A DNA stretch of 64,000 bases from Streptococcus suis (GTDB lineage: Bacteria > Bacillota > Bacilli > Lactobacillales > Streptococcaceae). The stretch lies in assembly GCA_002831545.1 (NCBI GenBank), contig CP025095.1, forward strand, positions 682,001 through 746,000. The letters run 5' to 3'. Both the position numbers and the translations under genes were made by a program. The notes below the pieces were generated by a model. The model saw only the letters and a program-made list of their open reading frames with translations. It had not been told where the DNA came from and did not search any database. Below are positions 1 through 10,300 of the stretch, piece by piece (position 1 is the first letter of the stretch; every line of letters starts with the position of its first letter).

Positions 1-3000
1 GAGGAAACAACTGAAGAAACGGTTGAGGATGTGAATAAGCCTTTGTTACGTGTTTTGAAGAATGAACCGCACTATCATCTGATGAAGCATGTTCGTTCTT
101 CTAAAGTGACTTACAAGCTTGATGACCAATATAATACTTTTAGGAAAGCCATTGCTCGATTGTTTGTTAATGATACTGAGATTCACCAAGAAGAATTAAC
201 AGATAAAAATAAGCTAGAAGTTCGCTTTAGAAACCTACTACCAAACGTTGACTATTTCGTTAAGACGGATTTGGTGTACATGGATAGTAAGAATGTTGAA
301 CGCACAGAGCGTCTTATGGATGAAGTCTACATTGATTTTGAAGAACGTCATTTTGAAATCAAGAATATTGATGAGGCAGAGGTTTGGAAGAATGAAAACG
401 GTAGATTAGTGAGAAAAGTTGCAATTAAAGTAGAACCAAATGATGACCATAATTATTTCATCAAGCTCCAATCAGATGAGCATAAGGATATTTTCTTACC
501 AGTTGTGAGCATTGACGAAGAATCATTGAGTGGTAAACGTCATTTCAAATTGCAGGCTAAATTCACCAATCCAGAGGAAAGACGACAAAAACTAGATAAG
601 TATCATGATACTGTGATAGTATACTTACCGAGAGAGGTTCGTGAAAATCATGAAACAAGGAATAAGTACAGCACATTCACTAGTCTATTAAATGCTATGA
701 AGACTAATTCTTCGGGTACTTTTGAACTTCAACAAGATTTGACGGCATCAGAAGTCGTGCTGTCGGATACAGACAAATCTTATCTGAAAAATCAATTCCA
801 TGGAACCCTCAAAGGTAATGGTTTCACTATTCATGACTTGAAAGCACCATTATTTGATGATTTACGAGGAACTGTATCTGATTTGAACCTGAAAGCAGTA
901 GATATTCATCTGCCGAAAGAAAAAGAGGTAGGAGCTTTAGCCAAACAGTCTACTAATGGTAGTGTTAGCAATGTCCATGTTGAAGGAAGAGTTGTTGCAG
1001 ACAATTTCTTAGGTGGTCTGATAGGAGAAGTGGACAGAACGTCGCTCTCAAAAGTTAGCTTTACAGGTTCTTTAATCAGTCTTGGTAAGGACGATAATAA
1101 AGTTGGCGGTATTGCTGGCTGGCTCGGTGGCGGTAGTATTACAAAAGGCTATGTAGATGCGACCATTTCATCTGCCTCTTCGAATGTGAAGGCTGGTGGC
1201 TTGGTTGGTCAGTTGGAACATGCTAATGCTCGGATTACTTCAAGTTATGTGACAGGTAGGATTACTACAACGAAGACAAAAGATACGGAAGTTGGCGGAC
1301 TTGTTGGTACAATATTGAAAGGAAATGATACTAATAATAGCATACAGCTTACAGATAATATTGTAGCAGTCAATGTTGTAAATGGAAATAAAGTGTATGG
1401 CAGGCTAGATGAAACCTTACGACCATTTAGTAATATACGGATTGTGACGGGTAAAGCAGTTGGTGAAAACAATTCATCTGAATCTATCATAGAAATAGAT
1501 GTAGCAGGAGCTGTTCAAGAACTCAACCTATGGGCTATCCGTCCGTCTGAAAAAGAAGCAGAGCGGAAATTACGCCAGAAGAATGCCTTTGACATTGATT
1601 ATGCTACGGCTCAATTTGCTTTGGCAGAGCGCAAGCAAGCCTATGAAAACATGGAAAGACTGCTTCCGTTCTTCACAAGAGATGTGATTATCCAGTACGG
1701 AAATCGACTGGAAAAAGATGACGAATTGGTGACCAAGAAATTACTAGACGTCGTACCATTGGTGGATAAAGTACCATATTTGGATGTACTAGGTACTAGC
1801 GTCGGAAAAAATAATCAAGAGATATCAAATCGTGATAAGATAAACGGATTGCTTCTACACTTTGCAGACGGAACAGTCAAATACCAATACTTGGTGAAGA
1901 AAAAAGACTTGAGTAGAGGCGCTGTTACGGAATACCTGATATTAGACAAAAATATCAGCTACACTCCTGAAGTCATGGCAAATGACTTTGAATATAGGAA
2001 ACTACTAGGTAGCTTGATTTCGGAATTTGAAGGGATTACTTTTACCTCTTCGGCTGTACAAGAAGCACTCGGTCTCAATGGTAATTCAAGAGACAAAGAA
2101 TGGCTCTTCCTCCAGGAATCGTTTGAGGATGTCAAATCGAACTTGCAGGCACATTTGTCCGAATTGATTTCAAACTACAATTTAGTGGGATTGGATAGTT
2201 CGACTGCCAATCATTTCCTAAAATCCTATATCAGTAAAAACAAGGCGCAGCTTCTACTTGGTTTAGCCTACATGAATCGTTGGTACAATATTCAGTTTGG
2301 CGATGTCAATGCCAAGAATTTGATGATGAAGAAAGCAGATTTCTTTGGTAAGAATGTCAATTCTCTGGACCAACTCATCCGTATCGGTAGCATGGGAGCA
2401 GAGATGTTGAAACCGAAGAACAACTATGCTCTTGCAAGTCAAGTGATTGCCAAGGAGTCAATCGGTGGCGATTTGTTTGATTACCTAGAGGGCTACCGGA
2501 AGGCTTTTGTACCGAAGATGACCAATAATGACTGGTTTAAGTCTTCTACCAAGGCTACCATCATTGAAACTCCGTCTACCATCAAGGAAGTGCTAGAAAA
2601 ACAAACAAATCCGACCAAGGATATTCACCACAATGGTTTTTACGAAAAACTGGCAGGGGAAAATTGGAAGTTCAAAGAAATGGCCTTGATTCTTCTAGTC
2701 ATGCCAAGTAAGGATATCTTTATCTTGACCGATATGGCCAATACCTTGATTGGAATGTATGATAACAATAAAGGGGTCAGTGAAGAACGTTTGCAGGAAA
2801 TTGCCAAGATGTGGGCAGGTCATGCAGACTATCTCTACAACATTCTTCCAGAAAATCATAAAGAAAAAATGTTCCGTAGAACCATTACTTGGGATACGAA
2901 ACGTATTGGTAACGATTGGAAGGCACTAGATAAGTTGACTAGTATGAATTATTCTGGTATGAAGCACTTCTACCTGCCACTAGGCTATGTCTATCCAAAT

Positions 3001-4158
3001 GAATCGAAAGGTGCTCATGCGGATACCCGAATGGATGGGATTTATTTCTTCAATCATGATGCCATAACGGAAGATGGGGCACGAGTTTACACCCATGAAA
3101 TGACCCATATCGGAGATGACAATACGCTTCTTTTAGGTCATGGCAAGCGAACAGGTCTAGATTTTGAAGTCTATGCGCGTGGTTTGTTTGAGTCTATTAC
3201 TTGGGGAAATCAAGATAGATTTGGTTTCAATAATGTCTATGATTTTAGTAAGTATGATAAAAATAATTACGGAAGACGCTTGACCAATAAGACTCCAGAT
3301 CGTTTCCAATCAACTAAAGATTTACAAGACTATATGAAGGGCTACTTAGATGTTATCTATACCTTGGATCTTTTGGAAGCTGAGGCTGTTTTGGGATTGT
3401 CTAATCCTCAAGCAAAACAGAATTGGTTTAATCAGATGGTAACGGAAAATGGAAACACCTCTGTAGCCAACCAGTTTACCAATACCTTTACAAGTCTTGA
3501 CCAGCTGATTGAAAATGGGATGATTTCGAGACGTCCATATGAGGATAGCTATTACAACTATGGCAATTATGGTTCAAATAGCCATTCGAATGCATACTTG
3601 GAGGTTAGAGCATTTGATCCGATATATGGTTCTTTAAATAATGATGGAACCAGTCGTAACGAGTATGAGGTGCGTAAGATTGCCTTTGAACTCTTAGCAG
3701 AATACGGTTACGAAAATGGTATGGTTCCTTACCTGTCTGACCAATATAAGAATACATTAGGCAAGCGAGAAGCCTATGGTCGTATGAAGGATAGTGAACT
3801 CATTTCGCTCATTTCGAAAAATGAGTATGAAAATAGTGCGACATTCCGAAAAGCCATGTTTGCGAAACGGCAGCAGCATTTAGAAAACTTGAAACCAGTA
3901 GAGTTGATTACTAAGAATCCTTTGAATGGTGATGGTTATTTCTACGATTCCACACGTACGGTAAATTCTGTAGCAGAATTGCGTCAATTGATGCAAGCGG
4001 CAGTAGAGTATGATGCTACTCATCACAAATACTACTCACAGAATGGTCAGAACGTAGGGACACAATCCCGTGTCTATAGCCTAAAAGCAGCCGTCTTAAA
4101 CGGATACCTCCGTGCAACAAATGACTTTAGAGACTCTATCTACAAGGATACTCCATAA
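1..4158 (+). CDS. M26-family zinc metalloprotease, 5' end outside window
   Basis: This is the C-terminal 1385 codons of a large surface zinc metalloprotease of the M26 (IgA1 protease/Zmp) family. The frame is open from base 1, so the gene begins upstream; the first ATG-like codons are not a real start. Visible parts are GLUG-like glycine-rich repeats at about nt 930-1320 (GGLIGE, GGIAGW, AGGLVGQ) and the catalytic motif HEMTH at nt 3094-3108. A Glu (EVYARG) lies 24 residues after the first His and is the expected third zinc ligand. It is paralogous to the next gene over the whole M26 part (shared YENM..LLPF, DLF.YLE, NWFK.S.KA, EAE blocks). The substrate cannot be told from sequence; IgA1, mucin or other host proteins are cleaved by family members. 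An intrinsic terminator follows. Confidence 0.9.
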   Translation, partial: EETTEETVEDVNKPLLRVLKNEPHYHLMKHVRSSKVTYKLDDQYNTFRKAIARLFVNDTEIHQEELTDKNKLEVRFRNLLPNVDYFVKTDLVYMDSKNVERTERLMDEVYIDFEERHFEIKNIDEAEVWKNENGRLVRKVAIKVEPNDDHNYFIKLQSDEHKDIFLPVVSIDEESLSGKRHFKLQAKFTNPEERRQKLDKYHDTVIVYLPREVRENHETRNKYSTFTSLLNAMKTNSSGTFELQQDLTASEVVLSDTDKSYLKNQFHGTLKGNGFTIHDLKAPLFDDLRGTVSDLNLKAVDIHLPKEKEVGALAKQSTNGSVSNVHVEGRVVADNFLGGLIGEVDRTSLSKVSFTGSLISLGKDDNKVGGIAGWLGGGSITKGYVDATISSASSNVKAGGLVGQLEHANARITSSYVTGRITTTKTKDTEVGGLVGTILKGNDTNNSIQLTDNIVAVNVVNGNKVYGRLDETLRPFSNIRIVTGKAVGENNSSESIIEIDVAGAVQELNLWAIRPSEKEAERKLRQKNAFDIDYATAQFALAERKQAYENMERLLPFFTRDVIIQYGNRLEKDDELVTKKLLDVVPLVDKVPYLDVLGTSVGKNNQEISNRDKINGLLLHFADGTVKYQYLVKKKDLSRGAVTEYLILDKNISYTPEVMANDFEYRKLLGSLISEFEGITFTSSAVQEALGLNGNSRDKEWLFLQESFEDVKSNLQAHLSELISNYNLVGLDSSTANHFLKSYISKNKAQLLLGLAYMNRWYNIQFGDVNAKNLMMKKADFFGKNVNSLDQLIRIGSMGAEMLKPKNNYALASQVIAKESIGGDLFDYLEGYRKAFVPKMTNNDWFKSSTKATIIETPSTIKEVLEKQTNPTKDIHHNGFYEKLAGENWKFKEMALILLVMPSKDIFILTDMANTLIGMYDNNKGVSEERLQEIAKMWAGHADYLYNILPENHKEKMFRRTITWDTKRIGNDWKALDKLTSMNYSGMKHFYLPLGYVYPNESKGAHADTRMDGIYFFNHDAITEDGARVYTHEMTHIGDDNTLLLGHGKRTGLDFEVYARGLFESITWGNQDRFGFNNVYDFSKYDKNNYGRRLTNKTPDRFQSTKDLQDYMKGYLDVIYTLDLLEAEAVLGLSNPQAKQNWFNQMVTENGNTSVANQFTNTFTSLDQLIENGMISRRPYEDSYYNYGNYGSNSHSNAYLEVRAFDPIYGSLNNDGTSRNEYEVRKIAFELLAEYGYENGMVPYLSDQYKNTLGKREAYGRMKDSELISLISKNEYENSATFRKAMFAKRQQHLENLKPVELITKNPLNGDGYFYDSTRTVNSVAELRQLMQAAVEYDATHHKYYSQNGQNVGTQSRVYSLKAAVLNGYLRATNDFRDSIYKDTP

Positions 4159-4182
4159 AGAGTGGGGTATGCACAGATAGAT

Positions 4183-4219
4183 GAGCAGTGGACAGGATGT
4201 TCACTGCTTGTCTTTTTTG
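4183..4219 (+). terminator. Intrinsic terminator after first M26 protease
   Basis: An 8-bp stem (GAGCAGTG at 4183-4190 with CACTGCTT at 4202-4209, one G-U pair) is followed by a T-rich run. It separates the two protease genes into separate transcripts. Confidence 0.75.
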
Positions 4220-4322
4220 TCAGAAAGGTATTCTATTAAATCTTACAGAAATATAGAAAGGAAATTTTTAGCGGAGCTAGTGTGATTGCATGATTGATGA
4301 ATGTTAATTTGCGAATTCGTGA

Positions 4323-4328
4323 TATAAT
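4323..4328 (+). promoter_or_regulatory. -10 box for the second M26 protease gene
   Basis: A TATAAT hexamer lies 49 bases before the ATG at 4377. No well-spaced -35 box is seen. The start is supported by the AAAGGAGAAGG Shine-Dalgarno sequence just upstream. Confidence 0.5.
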
Positions 4329-4376
4329 AAAAGCGATATCTTAATTCTATATTGTATAAAGGAGAAGGTTTAGAAA

Positions 4377-7300
4377 ATGAAACAATATCGACACTCCATC
4401 TTTTCAATAAGGAAATTATCTATCGGAGTGGTTTCACTCTGCATTGGTAGTGGACTTCTCTTATCAAGCCTATCTGGATTACAGGTAGAAGCGAGTGAGA
4501 GGATTGCCAAGTCCAATCAAGAAATTCATTTCCAGTACCTCTTAGAAGAGGAGTTAAGTCCAGAAGAGAAAAACAGAATTGTTCAGAATCTACCAGAGGA
4601 ATTGCGTCAAGAGGCGACCTATTTTGTGGTTTATCGTCCGCATCCTTCCAAAGTCCTACCTGTGACAGGAGAGGTTGTCTCTCAGGTAGCAGGTTGGTTA
4701 GCGGCAGGTTTTTTGCTTATTGGAATACGGGCAATTAGCTCAAAGAAAGCCAGAGTTACAAGTTTGCTCTATATTACTATTTCTGGGACAGTCCTACCTG
4801 TTTTACAGATTGAGGCACTGCAGAGTCATGCCTTAGCTCGTTTTAATCAGATGGTGACGGTCAAAGCTGGGGATGTCTTGCCTGATGGTAAATTAAAACT
4901 AGATTCCTATGATTTTGTGGGTTATATTGTTGAAGAAGGGAAGACCAGTGATGCGAATATTACTCTTCCAAATCTTGATAACTCACAAAAATCAACTGGT
5001 TTGGATGAGCCAAACTTAACTGATAAGGAAATTCCAAATTCTACTGAACCATCATTACCACAAATTCTTATCAAATACCGTGAAGAACAGATTCCGATGG
5101 AAATGAAGAGAGTGGTAGTAGATGATCCTGAACTAGCTGTTGGGCAGGAGCGTCTAGAGGCTGGGGTTGCTGGCTACTATCTTCACCGATATGAAGAAAG
5201 TTGGTTGGGCGACAATCTCCAGTCTAGTCGCTTAATAGAAGTCATTGAAGAGGTAGGTAAGCCCGAAATCCTCTATCGTGGAACAAAAGTTGAAGAGCTT
5301 CCCGAGCAACCAATTGAAACTCAAGTTCCCGACCACGCCCCCACCGCTCAACCTCCAGTTCGCTTGGAGTATGAATTGCAAGAGCGAGTGGACCAACAAG
5401 TCTTGCCTATTTTAGAAGAGCGTATTGAAACAGATCGCTTAGCCCAAGGAGAGACAGAGACTGTCGAAGGTCAAACAGGTCTTTTGGAAATCACCTATCA
5501 GGATGTGATTGTAGACGGTAAGGTCATAGCAAGTAACGAAGTCAGCCGTACAGAAACCCCAGCTATCAACCGCAAGGTTTACGTTGGTACACGTGTGGTT
5601 GAAGAGCTTCCCGAGCAACCTATCGAAACCCAGGTTCCTGACCATGCCCCCACCGCTCAACCTCCAGTTCGCTTGGAGTATGAATTGCAAGATCGAGTGG
5701 ACCGACAAGTTTTGCCAATCCAAGAAGAGCGTATTGAAACAGATCGCTTAGCCCAAGGAGAGACAGAGACTGTCGAAGGTCAAACAGGTCTTTTGGAAAT
5801 CACCTATCAGGATGTGATTGTAGACGGTAAGGTCATAGCAAGTAACGAAGTCAGTCGTACGGGAACTCCAGCTATCAACCGCAAGGTTTACGTTGGCACA
5901 CGTGTGGACTCTAAAGAAGTGGAACCATTGACCCACAGTATACCAGAAGCAATTATTGTTAGTGAAGAAGTGCCTATTCCATTTGAGAGAGAACAACGTT
6001 CAGATCCAACTATGGCAGTAGGTACTAGTCGTGTTGAGGCTGGGAAAGAAGGTCTTTCTAGGGAAATTTATGCTGAGTTGAATGGAGTACGCACCCATTT
6101 GAAAAGTGAGGAAATCACACCTGCTCAACCAGAGATAACCTATGTAGGAAGTGCTGTGGATGAAGTTACTGAAGAGGAACTTCCACTTGTTGAACGTATC
6201 GTTGAACTTGCAGACCAATATACAGATTATATTTTGGAAGTGCAGGCAGGATATCCTGGTCGTAGAAAAACTATTTCTCGCAACGGGGAAGTCATCCGAG
6301 TAGAGACTGAAGAAGGGCAAGAAAAAATTGTTCACATAGGCATCAAGCCGATTGAGGGAACTGTTGTTGAAAATCTTTCTCAGACATTAGACTACGGAAC
6401 TGTCTATCAAGCTAATCCAAACTTAGCTTTTGGTGTTAGGCAGGAAACAGAGGGCCAGGCAGGTCAAGAAGTTTTTGAAGTGACCTATCGTACCATCAAA
6501 GGTCAAAAAACAGAAGAAATTAGAAGAAAACGAATTTCTTACACAACTCCCGTTGATAAAGTTATCACAGTTGGTACACAGGCTACCGAAGAAGAGGTCA
6601 GAGAAGCCTTGCTAGCAATCTATGAGGCTGATGATACCATTCCACTCGGTCAGAAAACTCCGTTCTCTGATGGAAGAGAGAAGGTGACCGTATATCGGAC
6701 TACTTATGTATTAGACGAAGAAACTGGTCAGGTAAGCAGTCAACGTGACCAAGGTACTCTACGAGAAGCAGGTGAATCACCAATCATTCGAGTCGGTACC
6801 CAGCCGAAAGTGGAAACTCTTCGCGAGCCTTTACCGGTCGTTTATCAGGCAGATACAACCCGTCCGACGACTAGTGAGCCAGTTCGCCAAGCAGGACGTG
6901 ATAAAGTAACGACTATCACTACTAGCTATAGCGTTAATCCAAACACAGGAGAGGTTACTGCAAGTGAACCAGTTCGTAAGGTGACAGATGAGGGTCAATC
7001 AACAGTTATTACAGTAGGTACACAGGCTACCGAAGAAGAGGTCAGAGAAGCCTTGCCAGCAATCTATGAGGCTGATGATACCATTCCACTCGGTCAGAAA
7101 ACTCCGTTCTCTGATGGAAGAGAGAAGGTGACCGTATATCGGACTACTTATGTATTAGACGAAGAAACTGGTCAGGTAAGCAGTCAATGTGACCAAGGTA
7201 CTCTACGAGAAGCAGGTGAATCACCAGTCATTCGAGTCGGTACCCAGCCGAAAGTGGAAACTCTTCGCGAGCCTTTACCGATCGTTTATCAGGCAGATAC

Positions 7301-10300
7301 AACCCGTCCGACGACTAGTGAGCCAGTTCGCCAAGCAGGACGTGATAAAGTAACGATTATCACTACTAGCTATAGCGTTAATCCAAACACAGGAGAGGTT
7401 ACTGCAAGTGAACCAGTTCGTAAGGTGACAGATGAGGGTCAATCAACAGTTATTACAGTCGGTACACAGGCTACCGAAGAAGAAGTCAGAGAAGCCTTGC
7501 CAGCAATCTATGAGGCTGATGATACCATTCCACTCGGACAACAAACCCCATTCTTCGCTGGAAGAGAGAAGGTGACCGTATATCGGACTACTTATGTATT
7601 AGACGAAGAAACTGGTCAGGTAAGCAGTCAACGTGACCAAGGCACTCTCCGAGAAGTAGGTGAATCACCAATCATTCGAGTCGGTACCCAGCCGAAAGTG
7701 GAAACTCTTCGCGAGCCTTTGCCGGTCGTTTATCAGGCAGATACAACCCGTCCGACGACTAGTGATCCAGTTCGCCAAGCAGGTCGAGATAAGGTGATAA
7801 CTCTTACCACCACCTATAGCGTTAATCCAAACACAGGAGAGGTTACTGCAAGTGAATCAGTTCGTAAGGTGACAGATGAGGGTCAATCAACAGTTATCAC
7901 AGTTGGTACACAACCAACAGTTCGTGAAGTTAGTCAGACTCTTCCAACCGTATATAGGGCGAGAGAAGATATGGAACCGCCTTATCGAAAAGAAGTGGTC
8001 ACTGCTCAAGAACGCCGACTTGGGTATCGTACAAACTATGTGGTTAATCCTCAGACAGGGGAGCGTCTTCCACAAGCCGAAGAATCCTTTGTGATATCTG
8101 AAGGTCGTGCAGCTATCATCGAGGTTGGTACAAAATCGACAGTTGTGAGTGAAAAAGTCCCTCATCAAGTTATACGTCAGGATGATTTCACCTTGCCAGA
8201 AGGTGAGGAAGTTGAAGGCCCAGCCGGTCGAGATGGTAGCATAACCAGAACGACATCGTATCGCTTGAATGAAGCGACGGGAGAGCTAGAGACATTGTCG
8301 GTACAAATTGTGGAGGTTGCTGCTCAAAATCAAGTTATTCGAGTTGGTAAAAAAGTTGAAGAAGTGCCACCGAAACCACTCGAAAAACCAACGGTCCGTT
8401 TGGCTAGCGAACGTGCTGGTGGTGCCTTGGTGGTAAATGAAGAAACATCACAGGCTGATTTATACTATCATGTCACTGATCCTGACAATACTTTGCAAAG
8501 CATTCGCCTAGAAATCTATAATGGCCAAGAACTCGTTAAAACTGTTGAAAAAAATTATGATGGTGGGGTAGATGGTTCGCTTCAAGTCACAGATTTGCAG
8601 CACTATGCAGCTTATCAGGCTCGTCTGTCCTATCGTTATAGGACCCAAGACGGTCAGGCAGATGAAACGGTTGCTACTTTGCCATTTGAAATTAGTCCTA
8701 AGTCGATTGAATTTAACAGAGTTAGCAAGAGAGAATTGTTCTATCGTGACCAAGCAGGAGAATTCCAGCAGGTGACTGGACTTTTACAGGCACCGAGTGA
8801 CCTATCCAACTATTTTGTTCGTTACATAAGTCCAGATTCTAAGGAATTTTTATGGGCAGTTGATACGATTACGGAAAACGGCAATCAGTTTGATATAGCG
8901 GTTCGTTTGCCAAAATTAGTTCAGGCTAGAGATCAGGCAGATTCCAATCAACTAGAGAGCCTGGATAAATTCCAAGTTTCGAAGATTGTTTTGGCTCAAG
9001 ATAGTTATGTAGACTTCCAGCAATTGATTCAAGCCATGAAGGCACGACCAGACGGCACCTTCAAATTAGCGGCTGATTTGGTAGCTAGTCCAACTACTGA
9101 TACGGTTTACGTGGAAAACTTCCGTGGTCGTTTGGAAGGCTTGGATGGTAAGGTCTATCGTATTCTCAATTTGAATAAGCCATTGTTCCAAACAATGACA
9201 GGAGCAAGGGTTGAAAATATCCTACTTGAAAATGTAGCATTGGAGAGTGGGGATGCTCGAGCAGCTGCTTTAGCTATCACTGCAAATACTAGTCAGATAC
9301 AAAATGTTCATGTGACTGGTCGTATTCAATCTTATGTAGGTGCAGCAGGTCTGGTCTATGAGTCGAATAGTAGTCAATTTGATTCGGTTTCCTTCAAGGG
9401 AGAATTGGTCTTGAATGAGCACCGAACTAGCAATCAAATTACTTCTGGTGGCTTGGTTGGTAGGTTGATGTCTGGTAGTAGCTTGCGCAAGGCCTATGTG
9501 AACTTGACGTCTACCTTTACACCACGTATCTCTATGCAAGATAGGTTGGGAGGACTAGTTGGAACTGCTATTTTATCTACTATTGATTCAGTCTTTGTAG
9601 AGGGACAAGTGACTAATACTGAGCAGACCAATACTCTAGCTGGGCTTGTTGCAGTTGGTTATATGCCAAGTATTTCCAATGTTGCCTCCGCATTAAAATT
9701 GCCAGAAACAGGGCTTTTGGTCGGAACCAGAACACCACTACCTCTTACTGTATTGGTGCAAGAAAATGTATCGACAGGAGTTGAGGATAATGGTCACAAG
9801 GCGCAGCAGAAATCAACAGAAGAGCTTAAGCAGATTCTTTCTACATGGGGCTTGGATAGGGTTATGCAACCGATTCAGGATGCTTCAGGTAATTCGGACC
9901 AAGCAAGTCATCAGCAAGTGGCTTATCACCTCTTACGCAATGGTAGAGAAGATAGGAAGGTTGCTTATGAAAATATGTCTAAACTCTTGCCATTCTATGA
10001 TCGCCACACTATCGTTCGAATGGGGAATAAATTAGCAACTGATTCAGTATTTGTAACCAAGTCTATTCAATCAATTGTTGCCCTAAAAGATAAGGAAGTT
10101 GTGACAGATTTTTCTGCCCAACCGAGCCAAGTAAACAAACTTTTGGTTTACTTCACAGATAAAGATGTTCAAGTCTTTGACTTAGCTTATCAAGGAGCAT
10201 ATGACCAAACAGGTGTATTAGAATATCGTTTAGGAACAGATTTACTCTTTACACCATACCAGTGGGTAAGTGGACAAAATAGCACATCTCTTGTAGCGAC

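Noticed and set aside
5439..6335. Minus-strand open frames of 82-111 codons across the G5 repeats
   Set aside because: They are shadows of the repeated plus-strand gene; two of them are near-copies only because the DNA repeats, and they have no ribosome sites.
6573..7904. Regular repeats that could suggest a CRISPR array
   Set aside because: The period is 444 bp with no spacers and the whole stretch is coding in one frame.
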